A stretch of DNA of 52,912 nt from the NCBI GenBank assembly GCA_947458585.1, contig CANGYY010000016.1, positions 1-52,912 on the forward strand, written 5' to 3'. The position numbers and the translations under genes are program-made. Shown here piece after piece: positions 25,850 through 35,290 of the stretch. Every line of letters begins with the position of its first letter. Positions within the stretch are counted from its first letter, which is position 1. Origin of the DNA: Cyclobacteriaceae bacterium. Lineage in GTDB: Bacteria > Bacteroidota > Bacteroidia > Cytophagales > Cyclobacteriaceae. The notes beneath the pieces are model-generated. The model saw only the letters and a program-made list of their open reading frames with translations, did not search any database and was not told the DNA's origin.

Positions 25850-26635
25850 TCAATCCCCGAGTTTAGACCAATCCCATTCCTTGTTGATGTGGGAAATAGC
25901 ATGATGAGCCGTGAGGTCGTATTGACAAGGCACGATGGACACGTAATTGTTGGCAATCGCCCACTCGTCGTTGTCCTCACCCTTGTCGAAATTGACAAAA
26001 TTACCTGCTAACCAAAAGTATTTCCTACCAGTCGGGTCAAAGCGCTCCACAAATTCCTCCTGCCACTTTGCATCCGCTTGCCTACAGATTTTTATTCCTC
26101 GAATGTCCTCATTTCGTTTGGGTGGAAAATTCACATTCAAGGCAATCCCTTTCGGAATTCCATGTTCCAACACTTGTCGTGCAATATTCTCCACCCATTC
26201 TTCTACATGGGAAAAATCCGCCTTGGAGGAAAAATCACAGAGGCTAAAGCCGATCGATGGCAAGCCTTCCAAGGCGCCTTCAATTGCAGCAGACATGGTG
26301 CCAGAATACAAAACCGAAATAGAAGTGTTCGATCCGTGATTGATTCCACTGACCACTAGGTCTGGCTTCCGGTCTTTGAGCACATGGTGCTTGGCGAGTT
26401 TGACGCAGTCCGCTGGGGTACCGCTAGATTTGTATGCCAGAACATCCTCAAAAATATCTTCTTCATACAGGCGTAGTGTTTGCCCAATGGTAATCGCATG
26501 ACCCATGCCCGACTGGGGGCTATCTGGAGCCACGACCACCACGTCACCTAATTTCTTCATGACCGACACCAATACGCGAATTCCTTTGGAGGTAATGCCA
26601 TCGTCATTCGAGACGAGAATCAAGGGTCTTGACAT
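25850..26635 (-). CDS. surE: 5'/3'-nucleotidase SurE
   Basis: A 261-residue metal-dependent phosphatase of nucleoside monophosphates. The N-terminal ILVSNDDGI carries the metal-binding Asp pair, followed by VVAPDSPQSGMGHAIT and GTPADCVKLA, then VSGINHGSN, all SurE hallmarks. It is probably cytoplasmic and linked to stress or stationary-phase nucleotide turnover. It is the second gene of a minus-strand pair, starting 2 nt after the secreted hypothetical protein. Confidence 0.96.
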   Translation of the reverse strand: MSRPLILVSNDDGITSKGIRVLVSVMKKLGDVVVVAPDSPQSGMGHAITIGQTLRLYEEDIFEDVLAYKSSGTPADCVKLAKHHVLKDRKPDLVVSGINHGSNTSISVLYSGTMSAAIEGALEGLPSIGFSLCDFSSKADFSHVEEWVENIARQVLEHGIPKGIALNVNFPPKRNEDIRGIKICRQADAKWQEEFVERFDPTGRKYFWLAGNFVNFDKGEDNDEWAIANNYVSIVPCQYDLTAHHAISHINKEWDWSKLGD

Positions 26636-26637
26636 GC

Positions 26638-27285
26638 TTAGTTGTTTTTTAATTCGTTGTAATAGGCAGTGATCCGAAGCAAATCCCCACGCTGATCGTG
26701 TTCGAGGCGATTCTTTCGCATGTACAGCTGCATTTCTTCATCGTAACCAGTAAGCAGGTCAAACAATTCTTTTTTCTTGCCACTGTAGCGTTCCAATCGG
26801 CCACCTTTCAAAAAGTAATAGGTAAAGGCCAAACGAAAACCTGTCGCCATCTGAGGACCCCAAAAAGGATTCATCCCCATCCCTGCCCAGTTGTTCATGC
26901 CCCTATTGTCCGTGGCAATAAATTCCCGACAAAGTAGCGCAATGTGATCTCCTTGTGTCAAAACCTCAAAAAATATGGGCGTTTCGTAATCCCCATTCAA
27001 AGCATAGGGAAGACTGTAAAACTTCCGAATACCCCCATAGATTTCGTCATAAATATCAAAACTCGTCACATTGGAGGCCGTGAAAGTAATGACCGTCTCG
27101 GCCTGCAACTGCACCATGTTGGTTTCCAGATCGTATTTCAGCAATCCAGTCGTCGTACTCCCATCTGCCAAATTCAAGGTCCCCTTGTGCCAAATCTGGG
27201 AAGGAAATTGATTTCGAGTTTGAGCCCAACTTAGGGTGCTCAAAGAAACAAAAATCAAGAATAAGTATAGTTTCAAGTTTCGCAT
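26638..27285 (-). CDS. Exported hypothetical protein
   Basis: A 215-residue protein I do not recognise. The start at MRNLKLYLFLIF gives a clear signal peptide ending near LSWAQ; the in-frame ATG 30 nt upstream would precede it with unneeded residues. The mature part is predicted mostly beta in the first 100 residues (GTLNLADGSTTTGLLKYD and nearby), with a helical, charged C-terminus (YDEEMQLYMRKNRLEHDQRGDL). It lies 2 nt upstream of surE on the same strand and is probably co-transcribed. A periplasmic or outer-membrane role is likely but not defined. Confidence 0.75.
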   Translation of the reverse strand: MRNLKLYLFLIFVSLSTLSWAQTRNQFPSQIWHKGTLNLADGSTTTGLLKYDLETNMVQLQAETVITFTASNVTSFDIYDEIYGGIRKFYSLPYALNGDYETPIFFEVLTQGDHIALLCREFIATDNRGMNNWAGMGMNPFWGPQMATGFRLAFTYYFLKGGRLERYSGKKKELFDLLTGYDEEMQLYMRKNRLEHDQRGDLLRITAYYNELKNN

Positions 27286-27349
27286 CAGGTATACAAACGG
27301 AGTTGCTGGCTTCAAGTTTTTAAAAACTTAGCTGCGGCTGTTTCCCCAA

Positions 27350-28561
27350 TTATTTTAGAATGGTATGTCCCATTTTATCCCGCTTGGTTTGCAGGTATTT
27401 TTCATTGTGTGGGTTGGGCTGAATCTCGATCGGAACTTGATCTACAATCTCAAGCCCATATCCGAGCAATCCAACGCGCTTCTGAGGATTGTTGGAAATC
27501 AACCGAATCTTAGACACTCCCAGATCCCGAAGGATCTGTGCACCAACGCCGTAATCTCGACCATCCATGGGGAGTCCAAGGGCCAAATTGGCCTGCACGG
27601 TATCCATACCCTCCTCTTGAAGTTTGTAGGCCTTCAACTTGTTGATCAAGCCGATGCCTCTTCCCTCTTGGTTCATGTACAAAACCACGCCTTTCCCCTC
27701 CTGCTCTACCAATTCCATGGCTGCATGCAACTGAGGTCCACAGTCACATCTGCAGGAACCAAATATATCTCCTGTAGCACAGGAAGAATGGACGCGTACC
27801 AAGACAGGTTCGTCCTTCTCCCAAGTTCCTTTGATCAAGGCCAAGTGAATCTCCTGGGTATTGGTTTGTCGGTAAGCAAGCAAATCAAAATTTCCCCAAG
27901 CGGTAGGCATATCTACCCCAATTTCCCGGGTAATTAAGGATTCATTTTTGAGGCGGTAGGCGATCAAGTCCTTGATGGAAACGAGTTTGAGTTGAAACCG
28001 CTCACGCACCTTCACCAAATCATCCAATCGAGCCATGGTCCCATCCTCATTCATGATTTCGACCAGCACGCCCGCAGGCTGTAAACCTGCCAATCGTGAA
28101 AAATCTATCGCTGCTTCGGTATGACCCGCTCTTCTGAGTACCCCTCCACGCTTGGCTTTCAGTGGGAAAATATGTCCTGGCTTGCCCAATTCATTGGGAT
28201 GAATGCTATCATCCACTAATGCTTGGATGGTCTTGGCTCGATCTGATGTAGAAATTCCCGTCGTGCAACCATGTCCAATCAAATCTACGGATACGGTAAA
28301 GGGAGTTTCAAATACAGCCGTATTGCTTCCGACCATCAAGTCCAATCCCAACTTCTCACAACGATCTTCAATCAAAGGGGCGCAGATCAGTCCACGTCCG
28401 TGTGTGGCCATAAAGTTGATAATCTCCGGTGTCACCTTTTCGGCAGCGCATACAAAATCGCCTTCATTTTCACGGTCCTCATCGTCCACGACAATGATCA
28501 CTTCGCCATTTTTAATGGCTTCAATGGCGTCTTCAATGGGGTCAAGCGTATAATTTTCCAC
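27350..28561 (-). CDS. ribBA: Bifunctional 3,4-dihydroxy-2-butanone-4-phosphate synthase / GTP cyclohydrolase II
   Basis: A 403-residue fusion catalysing both entry steps of riboflavin biosynthesis. The N-terminal RibB part (1-205) has [13 protein letters not shown] and HGRGLICAP. The C-terminal RibA part has the zinc ligands Cys261, Cys272 and Cys274 ([16 protein letters not shown]) and [10 protein letters not shown]. Both active sites look complete. No FMN riboswitch was seen upstream; a TACATTTG -7 element lies 33 nt before the ATG. It stands alone between surE and dnaG, as biosynthetic rib genes often do in this phylum. Confidence 0.96.
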   Translation of the reverse strand: MENYTLDPIEDAIEAIKNGEVIIVVDDEDRENEGDFVCAAEKVTPEIINFMATHGRGLICAPLIEDRCEKLGLDLMVGSNTAVFETPFTVSVDLIGHGCTTGISTSDRAKTIQALVDDSIHPNELGKPGHIFPLKAKRGGVLRRAGHTEAAIDFSRLAGLQPAGVLVEIMNEDGTMARLDDLVKVRERFQLKLVSIKDLIAYRLKNESLITREIGVDMPTAWGNFDLLAYRQTNTQEIHLALIKGTWEKDEPVLVRVHSSCATGDIFGSCRCDCGPQLHAAMELVEQEGKGVVLYMNQEGRGIGLINKLKAYKLQEEGMDTVQANLALGLPMDGRDYGVGAQILRDLGVSKIRLISNNPQKRVGLLGYGLEIVDQVPIEIQPNPHNEKYLQTKRDKMGHTILK

Positions 28562-28593
28562 AAGTTGGGGTGTTAAGCAGATGGTTTAGGATA

Positions 28594-28601
28594 CAAATGT
28601 A
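28594..28601 (-). promoter_or_regulatory. Candidate -7 element of ribBA
   Basis: On the minus strand this reads TACATTTG, an exact match to TAnnTTTG, 32 nt upstream of the ribBA start. The same octamer precedes dnaG. Confidence 0.45.
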
Positions 28602-28646
28602 GCCTCTTTAAAAACAAAACCGGAAGCAGCCAAAGAAAGTTTGGAA

Positions 28647-30584
28647 TTAACCAATGACTATGCCTAATTCCTTGTCAATTTTAAGTTTAAAATTCTTTAG
28701 TTCTAGGTACAATTCGAGCAATTCACGCATCTTCCCTTCCTCCAATTGCTGTTGTTCCGCCTCCTTTATATTGACCATTGCCTCTTCCATCAATTTCTGG
28801 AGCAGGCGACGCTTTAATCTCAAAATGGACTTGAATGCAGTATTTGCTAAATCATCGGATTCGAGTTGAATGAATATCTGGAATTTATCCTTCCAATGCG
28901 TCGATACCTCGTGACGCTGGGTAATCAAGGCTATGGCTTCTTGCCGAATCTCCGCATCCCCATGATTTAGAAATAGTTGGTCGGAAGGAATAGTTCCCAA
29001 CCCCACGCTTTCTCGATACAGATGTAGCATTTTCTGGTAAACGGGAGTTTGGAAACTGACCTCCGCTATTTCTGTAAGGATGTACTGACTAAAATGAAGT
29101 TCCTGTTCATCCAATTTCTGGCCTCCGTAGTTGAGCAAAAGTCGCATGGTCTCACGTTCTTGCGCCAAAAGATGGTCCTCCGCCCCAACCTCCACGGGAA
29201 GCGTCAGCAGGTCTTCAATACTTTCTTCAACGGCTTTTTCCTCTTTTGCTCGCTCAAACTGATCCTTTTGCGTTTTAATCAGGATTTTATTGAGTTCGGC
29301 ATGCAGGATTTCCTCCTCGATGCCCAATAGTCCCGAAGCCTCTTTGGCATACACGGATCGAATGATCGGATCAGGAATTTTTCCGATGCTTTGCACCACT
29401 TCACGGATGATTCCCGCTTTACGGATGGGGTCTTTCTCGATTTCTTCTTGGTACAATCCAATCTTGAAGCCAATGAAATCCCGACTATTTGCTTTCAGGT
29501 AATCTTGAAAGGCTTGCGAACCAACTTTTCTAGAATAACTATCGGGATCTTCCCCATCGGGAAAAACTACCGCTTTGACGTTCAAACCGCCTTCCAGCAA
29601 CAAATCTATCCCGCGAAGGGAGGCCTTAATCCCGGCAGAGTCTCCATCGTAGAGGACGGTCACTTGGTTGGTAAACCTTCGGATCATCTTGATCTGCCCG
29701 TCCGTCAAGGAAGTACCTGACGAAGCAACTACGTTTTCAATGCCTGAAAGGTGTAGGGAAACCACATCGGTGTACCCTTCTACCAGGTAACAATTGTCTT
29801 GGTCTCGAATGGCTTTTTTGGCTTGAAACATCCCATAGAGCACATCGCTTTTGTGGTAGATGGGGGTTTCAGGAGAGTTGATGTACTTGGGCTGGTTTTT
29901 GTCCTTGGTCAGGATGCGCGCTCCAAACCCAATTGCCTTGCCACTCACATTGTGAATGGTGAAGGTCACCCGATTGCGGAATCGATCATACAAGCGTTCC
30001 GGCTCTCCTTCTTTCTGCAATATCAAGCCCGCTTTTAGGAGGATTTCTTCTTGATAGCCCGCTGATTTGGCTGCTTTCAAGAAATGGTCCCAGCCATCCA
30101 TGGCATAGCCTAGGTCAAATTTTTGGATGATTTGAGGGGTAAATCCCCGCTCTTTGAAGTAACTTACTCCAATGGACTTTCCTTCTTCGGTGTCCAAGTT
30201 TTTGACAAAAAAGTCTTTGGCAAAGTTGACTGCGATAAACAAACTCTCTCGCTCACTTTGCTCCAAATTTTGTTCAGGGCTGAGATTTGCTTCTTCCTCT
30301 ACCTCTATCCCATACTTCCCCGCGAGTTGCCGAATGGCTTCTTGAAATCCGATGCCTTCGATATCCATGACAAATTGGATGGGATCTCCTGCTTTCCCGC
30401 AGCCAAAGCACTTGTAAATTTGCTTGGTAGGTGAAAGAGAAAAAGAAGGTGTTTTTTCGCCATGAAAAGGACAGCAGGCCCACATGTTTTGTCCCTTCTT
30501 TTTCAAGGGCACGTAATCCCCAATCACCTCGACGATGTCAACGCACTCTTTTACTTTGTCGGTGGTCAGTTTACTGATGGACAT
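28647..30584 (-). CDS. dnaG: DNA primase
   Basis: A 645-residue primase making RNA primers for replication. The CHC2 zinc ribbon near the N-terminus has Cys37 or Cys38, His41, Cys59 and Cys62 (CPFHGEKTPSFS and YKCFGCGKAGD). The Toprim core has VEGYTDVVSLH with its conserved Glu, and LYDGDSAGIKA with the DxD pair. A helical C-terminal part would bind the DnaB helicase. It is monocistronic, with a TACATTTG promoter element 17 nt before the start. Full length and intact. Confidence 0.97.
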   Translation of the reverse strand: MSISKLTTDKVKECVDIVEVIGDYVPLKKKGQNMWACCPFHGEKTPSFSLSPTKQIYKCFGCGKAGDPIQFVMDIEGIGFQEAIRQLAGKYGIEVEEEANLSPEQNLEQSERESLFIAVNFAKDFFVKNLDTEEGKSIGVSYFKERGFTPQIIQKFDLGYAMDGWDHFLKAAKSAGYQEEILLKAGLILQKEGEPERLYDRFRNRVTFTIHNVSGKAIGFGARILTKDKNQPKYINSPETPIYHKSDVLYGMFQAKKAIRDQDNCYLVEGYTDVVSLHLSGIENVVASSGTSLTDGQIKMIRRFTNQVTVLYDGDSAGIKASLRGIDLLLEGGLNVKAVVFPDGEDPDSYSRKVGSQAFQDYLKANSRDFIGFKIGLYQEEIEKDPIRKAGIIREVVQSIGKIPDPIIRSVYAKEASGLLGIEEEILHAELNKILIKTQKDQFERAKEEKAVEESIEDLLTLPVEVGAEDHLLAQERETMRLLLNYGGQKLDEQELHFSQYILTEIAEVSFQTPVYQKMLHLYRESVGLGTIPSDQLFLNHGDAEIRQEAIALITQRHEVSTHWKDKFQIFIQLESDDLANTAFKSILRLKRRLLQKLMEEAMVNIKEAEQQQLEEGKMRELLELYLELKNFKLKIDKELGIVIG

Positions 30585-30601
30585 GGGCTGGATGAAGTCA
30601 A

Positions 30602-30609
30602 CAAATGTA
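30602..30609 (-). promoter_or_regulatory. Candidate -7 element of dnaG
   Basis: On the minus strand this reads TACATTTG, an exact TAnnTTTG match, 17 nt before the dnaG ATG. A TTG lies 24 nt further upstream, a little beyond the usual spacing. Confidence 0.45.
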
Positions 30610-30737
30610 AGGACTCCTGCGGGAAATTGTAGCCAAGAATAGGAGAAGAAAATTGAAAGGAAATGGGTCTTAAAATACGAGTCTAGGTTTTTCTAAGACA
30701 CATTCTTGACCTAACTTGCAAAAAATTTACAAAAGCC

Positions 30738-31832
30738 ATGCAATTGACTCCAGAATTGTTGAAAAAATCCCTTTCCAAAGTCCAAGATCCGGACATCAAG
30801 CGGGATTTGGTTTCCTTAGGAATGATTCAAGGGATTGAAATAGATGGCAAAAAAGTGCGTTTCACGGTGGTTCTCACTACCCCTGCATGCCCTTTGAAGG
30901 AAGTGATTAAAAATAACTGTCTGGAGGTACTGGAAGCAGATTTCGGCAAGGACTATAGCTGGGATATTTTCATGAGTGCCCAGGTGACTACCGTGCGTGA
31001 TGCAGCACCCATTTTACCTCAGGTAAAAAACATTGTAGCCATCGCCTCTGGAAAGGGTGGTGTGGGTAAATCTACCACTTCAGTCAATCTCGCCGTAGCC
31101 CTAGCAGAATTGGGGGCCAAGGTAGGCTTGATTGATGCGGACATTTCAGGACCTTCCATCCCTACCATGTTTAATGTGGAAGGAGAGCAACCGGCGGTTA
31201 AAAAAGAAGGAGATAAGAACATTATTGTTCCCATTACCCAATATGGTGTGAAGATGATGTCCATTGGTTTTTTGACTCCTACGGATAGTGCAGTGGTTTG
31301 GAGAGGCCCTATGGCTAGTTCTGCCTTACGCCAATTTATTGCAGATGTGGAATGGGGAGAGTTGGATTATTTATTGATTGATTTACCCCCAGGAACCTCT
31401 GATATCCACTTGACGCTGGTGCAGACAGTTCCTGTAACGGGTGCGGTCATCGTAACCACTCCACAAAAAGTAGCGCTTGCAGATGCCACCAAGGGATTGA
31501 GCATGTTTAGACAAGCTCAAATTAATGTTCCCATCTTAGGTGTTGTAGAAAATATGGCTTATTTTTCACCTGCAGAACTGCCTGACAACAAGTATTATTT
31601 GTTTGGCAAGGATGGAGGCAAGAAACTGGCTGAAAAATATGAGGTCCCTTTCCTTGGAGAGATTCCAATTGTTCAAAGTATCCGCGAGAGTGGAGATTCC
31701 GGCTATCCGGCTGTATTGAAAGCTGGACCTACCCAGAATGCGTACCTAAAACTTGCCGAAGAGGTAGCCCGTCAGATAGCGATACGGAACTCCTCATTGG
31801 ACAAAACAGAATTAGTAGAAATTAAACTTTAA
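30738..31832 (+). CDS. Mrp/ApbC-type iron-sulfur carrier ATPase
   Basis: A 364-residue P-loop ATPase of the Mrp/NBP35 family. An N-terminal MIP18/DUF59-like domain (1-85) precedes the ATPase domain with deviant Walker A GKGGVGKST (105-113) and LIDADISGPS. Family members carry Fe-S clusters to target apoproteins. The segment where E. coli-type ApbC proteins have a CxxC pair (after ENMAYFSPAE) has no cysteines here, which may be normal for Bacteroidota. It lies 9 nt upstream of a NifU-domain gene, a sensible Fe-S pairing. Confidence 0.92.
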   Translation: MQLTPELLKKSLSKVQDPDIKRDLVSLGMIQGIEIDGKKVRFTVVLTTPACPLKEVIKNNCLEVLEADFGKDYSWDIFMSAQVTTVRDAAPILPQVKNIVAIASGKGGVGKSTTSVNLAVALAELGAKVGLIDADISGPSIPTMFNVEGEQPAVKKEGDKNIIVPITQYGVKMMSIGFLTPTDSAVVWRGPMASSALRQFIADVEWGELDYLLIDLPPGTSDIHLTLVQTVPVTGAVIVTTPQKVALADATKGLSMFRQAQINVPILGVVENMAYFSPAELPDNKYYLFGKDGGKKLAEKYEVPFLGEIPIVQSIRESGDSGYPAVLKAGPTQNAYLKLAEEVARQIAIRNSSLDKTELVEIKL

Positions 31833-31841
31833 GCAACGCTC

Positions 31842-32090
31842 ATGGAAGCAGTATTGAGAGAGAAAATAGAATTTGCTTTGGATACCATTCGCCCTTATTT
31901 GGAGGCAGATGGAGGAAATGTACGCGTTGTTGAACTCACTGAAGATTTTGTGTTGAAAATCGAAATGCTCGGAAACTGTGGTTCTTGCCCTATGTCTTCC
32001 ATGACCCTAAAAGCTGGAGTGGAAGAAGCGATCTTGAGAGCAATTCCTGAAATCAAACGGGTAGAAGCAGTAAATCTAACCGTGGCTTGA
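31842..32090 (+). CDS. NifU C-terminal-domain iron-sulfur scaffold protein
   Basis: An 82-residue stand-alone NifU/Nfu domain. The cluster-binding pair Cys46 and Cys49 lies in GNCGSCP, followed by SSMTLKAGVEEAI and the C-terminal EIKRVEAVN. Such proteins receive and pass on [4Fe-4S] clusters. It lies 9 nt after the Mrp ATPase gene and 11 nt before the M43 peptidase gene; it belongs functionally with the former. Length and motif are normal for Bacteroidota Nfu proteins. Confidence 0.93.
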   Translation: MEAVLREKIEFALDTIRPYLEADGGNVRVVELTEDFVLKIEMLGNCGSCPMSSMTLKAGVEEAILRAIPEIKRVEAVNLTVA

Positions 32091-32101
32091 CCATACACCC
32101 A

Positions 32102-35100
32102 ATGAAAAACCAAAAGCAATCCAATTGGCTATCCACGTTCCTAACGGGGCTATTTGTTATATTTTCCCTAACCGCTTTTGGTCAAGGAATTACCCTTCAG
32201 GAATTCCAAGGTGGGGGCCAGAGCCACCAAGGTGCTGGTCACAATGAAAAATGCGGTCATGTTTTCCTCGAGCAAAAACAAGAAAAGGAACTAGGAGTAT
32301 TTGGCTCCAAGCCCTTTTTTGAAGATTGGATCAACAAAAAGATCGTTGAAAAAAACAGCAAACCACAGATAGCCAAAGTTCAGGCTGCACCCCGAATAAT
32401 CCCCGTAGTGGTACACATCATACACAATGGAACTGAAGTTGGTGTAGAAAGCAATATTTCAGATGCACAGATTCGCGAGCAGATTCGTGTTTTAAATGAA
32501 GATTTCAGAAGAAAAAACGCAGATGCTAACCGCACCCCTGCAGAATTTTTGCCTGTAGCAGCAGATGCGAATATCGAATTTATTTTGGCCAAGCAAGACC
32601 CAAACGGGCTTCCTACCACGGGAATTGTGCGAAAGCAGGGGCCCAAAACCATTTATGGCCCAGAAGACGCAGCCCTAATCGGTCAGACCTCCCAATGGAA
32701 TCCAGAAGAATACCTCAATATTTGGGTAGTTCCCTTGGTCTCTCCTTACTTAGGCTATGCCACCTTCCCTACTTCTAACCTTCCGGGGCTCAACTTTTCT
32801 CCCGCTGCCTCCATTCGCGATGGAGTGACAGTGGATTACCTCTTTTTTGGAACTGGTCCCGGCACAGCTGCCAATACCTCTGGCAGAACTGCAACGCACG
32901 AAGTTGGTCACTACCTGGGCTTGCGTCACATTTGGGGTGATGGAGGCTGCGAAGTAGATGATTTTGTGGCAGATACACCAAACCAAGACAATCCAAACAA
33001 TAGCTGTAACGCTAACCCTTCCCGATTTTCTTGTGGCAACAACAACATGATCCAGAACTACATGGATTACACTCCAGATCTATGCATGAACTTGTTCAGC
33101 AAAGGACAAGTAGATCGTTTTGATGTAGTACTTGCCAACAGTCCTAGAAGGGCAAGTTTAGTAAACAATAGAGCCACTAAAGATCCTCAATTAATTAACA
33201 GAGATGTCTCTCTACTTAAGGTAGTCAATCCTGCGGATGCCTTGTGCGAAAGCCGTATCGCGCCTCAAGTAGAAATTCAAAACCGAGGAAACGAATTTGT
33301 CTCTTCCGTACGCATTGAATTCAGATGGAATGGAACTTTGATCGAAAGCAAGCGATTTACCACCGAACTTCGGACCGGAGAAACTGCACTGCTCACCTTT
33401 GGTAACTTAGATACCCAGGAAGAGTCAAATGAATTAGTATTTACGGTAGTCCAGGTAAACGACCTAGCCGATTTGGAGCCATCCAATAACACCATGACCA
33501 CACGTCCTGTGCAGCAAGGTCAATTGACCCTACCCTATTCCGTCTCGCTAAATACACTTCCATCCACTTGGATCATTGGAAACCCAGATCAATCCTTGAC
33601 TTGGGAAAAAACCAACGTCACAATCGATGGAACGTCCCAGCCTACCTTGTTTATTCGCCATTACGAATACGAGGCGCAGGGAGAGTTCGACTACTTTGTT
33701 TCTCCGCAAATTGACCTAACCAAGTATCCGAATGCTCAATTGGTATTTGAAGTAGCTCATGGTCCTTTCAACCAAGCAGGGTTCCAAGATGAGTTGATGG
33801 TCGCAATAGCACCAGATTGTAGCATAGATTTTGACATCATCACCCCCCCTTACAAAAAGAGTGGGACTAGACTTCAAACTTCAGATGCTACTGTGGACGA
33901 ATTTATCCCGACAAGTGCTACGCAATTTAGAACGGAGCTAGTCAACCTCAATAAATTCAAGGGTCTAGGTAAAATTCGAGTGGCAATTGTGACTAAAAAT
34001 GCTTATGGTAACAATATTTATCTTCGGAATATTCGGGTAGTACCCACTGAAGAATTCAAGTATGACTTGAAGATTGAAGATGTAATCGCCCCTAGTCCTA
34101 TCAGTGCGGGAACAAATGCACAAGAAATTGTACGGCTTACCAATACAGGAAACCTACCAATATCTAAATTCTTGTTTTCAAGAAATACGAATAATTCAGG
34201 TAACCGTGTTTTCGTAGGTTCTGGCACATCCATCCTTGCTGGACAATCCATCAATGTAACGTTGGCCAAATCCACTGCTGCAGGAAAGAACAACTTGAAG
34301 TTTGGCGTTTCTGAACCAAATTTTGATCAAAACATACCAGCAGCACCTCAAATCAACTGGTACAATCTTGAAAATACGGCTAGACTTGAAGTGCCTTGGA
34401 GACAAAATTTCAACAGCAGTACCGACCTAGCTCCATGGCTTACCATTAATCCAGAAAGTGATCAGACTGCATGGCAAATTACTGCCGTAACAGGAGCAAC
34501 AGGACCAAACAATGTGGCTCGAATTGAAGGTGCTACGAATGGAAACTCGTATTGGATGGGTACGCCGATTTTTGATCTATCCGTAAGTCGCCAAGCCAGT
34601 GTGTTCTTTGATGTTGCCGCAGGAGCGGTAAATCCAGGAACTACGCTATACTTACTCGCAAGCACAAATCAAGGAGAAACTTACAAAGTCATTTGGTCAG
34701 AAGCGGGAAATGCACTTTCCACAGTGAGCAGTGGAAATGCAAATCCAAACAGTGCGGGAGACTACGAACGGAAATATGTCAACCTTACTGAGTTTGCTGG
34801 GGATAAAACAAAACAGATTCGTTTGGCTTTTGCATTAGACGTAATAGGCACCCAAAATGCACCGATTTACTTGGATAACTTGGAGCTCTTCCTGAGTGCA
34901 AACCCAGATCCTGTGATTCCTGCGGAACGGAATACGATCATCTATCCAAACCCTGCTTCAGAGTTTGTGAATGTGGCCTTCAACCTCCCAAAAAGAGAAA
35001 ATGTGACCATTCAGATCATCACTTCTACAGGAGCAGTGGTTCGCGAATTATCCTTTCCAAATACGCTAAACCAAACTTATACGTTTAGTAGAGACATGTT

Positions 35101-35173
35101 CTCTGCAGGATTGTATGTTTTCAAAATCAATAGCTCAAGTTTACAAGAAATCAAGCGTGTGCTGATCCAATGA
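32102..35173 (+). CDS. Secreted M43 (pappalysin-like) metallopeptidase with T9SS sorting domain
   Basis: A 1023-residue extracellular zinc protease. The start at MKNQKQSNWLS gives a signal peptide ending near TAFGQ; an ATG 15 nt upstream overlaps the NifU gene. The catalytic motif HEVGHYLGLRH spans residues 266-276 (His266, Glu267, His270, His276), followed by the Met-turn region NYMDYTPDLCM. Long beta-rich regions follow, with MAM/adhesion-like pieces. The final 75 residues (from about IIYPNPASEF) are a type A T9SS sorting domain. Export through the T9SS and surface or medium location are inferred. A hairpin terminator follows. Confidence 0.9.
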   Translation: MKNQKQSNWLSTFLTGLFVIFSLTAFGQGITLQEFQGGGQSHQGAGHNEKCGHVFLEQKQEKELGVFGSKPFFEDWINKKIVEKNSKPQIAKVQAAPRIIPVVVHIIHNGTEVGVESNISDAQIREQIRVLNEDFRRKNADANRTPAEFLPVAADANIEFILAKQDPNGLPTTGIVRKQGPKTIYGPEDAALIGQTSQWNPEEYLNIWVVPLVSPYLGYATFPTSNLPGLNFSPAASIRDGVTVDYLFFGTGPGTAANTSGRTATHEVGHYLGLRHIWGDGGCEVDDFVADTPNQDNPNNSCNANPSRFSCGNNNMIQNYMDYTPDLCMNLFSKGQVDRFDVVLANSPRRASLVNNRATKDPQLINRDVSLLKVVNPADALCESRIAPQVEIQNRGNEFVSSVRIEFRWNGTLIESKRFTTELRTGETALLTFGNLDTQEESNELVFTVVQVNDLADLEPSNNTMTTRPVQQGQLTLPYSVSLNTLPSTWIIGNPDQSLTWEKTNVTIDGTSQPTLFIRHYEYEAQGEFDYFVSPQIDLTKYPNAQLVFEVAHGPFNQAGFQDELMVAIAPDCSIDFDIITPPYKKSGTRLQTSDATVDEFIPTSATQFRTELVNLNKFKGLGKIRVAIVTKNAYGNNIYLRNIRVVPTEEFKYDLKIEDVIAPSPISAGTNAQEIVRLTNTGNLPISKFLFSRNTNNSGNRVFVGSGTSILAGQSINVTLAKSTAAGKNNLKFGVSEPNFDQNIPAAPQINWYNLENTARLEVPWRQNFNSSTDLAPWLTINPESDQTAWQITAVTGATGPNNVARIEGATNGNSYWMGTPIFDLSVSRQASVFFDVAAGAVNPGTTLYLLASTNQGETYKVIWSEAGNALSTVSSGNANPNSAGDYERKYVNLTEFAGDKTKQIRLAFALDVIGTQNAPIYLDNLELFLSANPDPVIPAERNTIIYPNPASEFVNVAFNLPKRENVTIQIITSTGAVVRELSFPNTLNQTYTFSRDMFSAGLYVFKINSSSLQEIKRVLIQ

Positions 35174-35177
35174 TGAG

Positions 35178-35213
35178 AATTAAGCCGAGACCCAACCTTT
35201 CGGCTTAATTTTT
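35178..35213 (+). terminator. Rho-independent terminator after the M43 peptidase gene
   Basis: A perfect 11-bp stem (35178-35188 with 35200-35210), 11-nt loop and a T run on the plus strand, 5 nt after the stop codon. Confidence 0.82.
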
Positions 35214-35290
35214 ATCAATTGCACCTGTTTGGTTCAATTTTGTATTGGAATTCAAGAAGTCTATCCTTTGCTAGACGCTATATTTAAACG

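Noticed and set aside
27365-27937. A 190-codon open frame on the plus strand inside ribBA
   Set aside because: It lies antisense to a complete ribBA with both active sites, has no recognisable motif and no RBS or promoter; it is a shadow of the real gene.
28562-28646. FMN riboswitch before ribBA
   Set aside because: The leader is too short and has none of the conserved RFN-element blocks.
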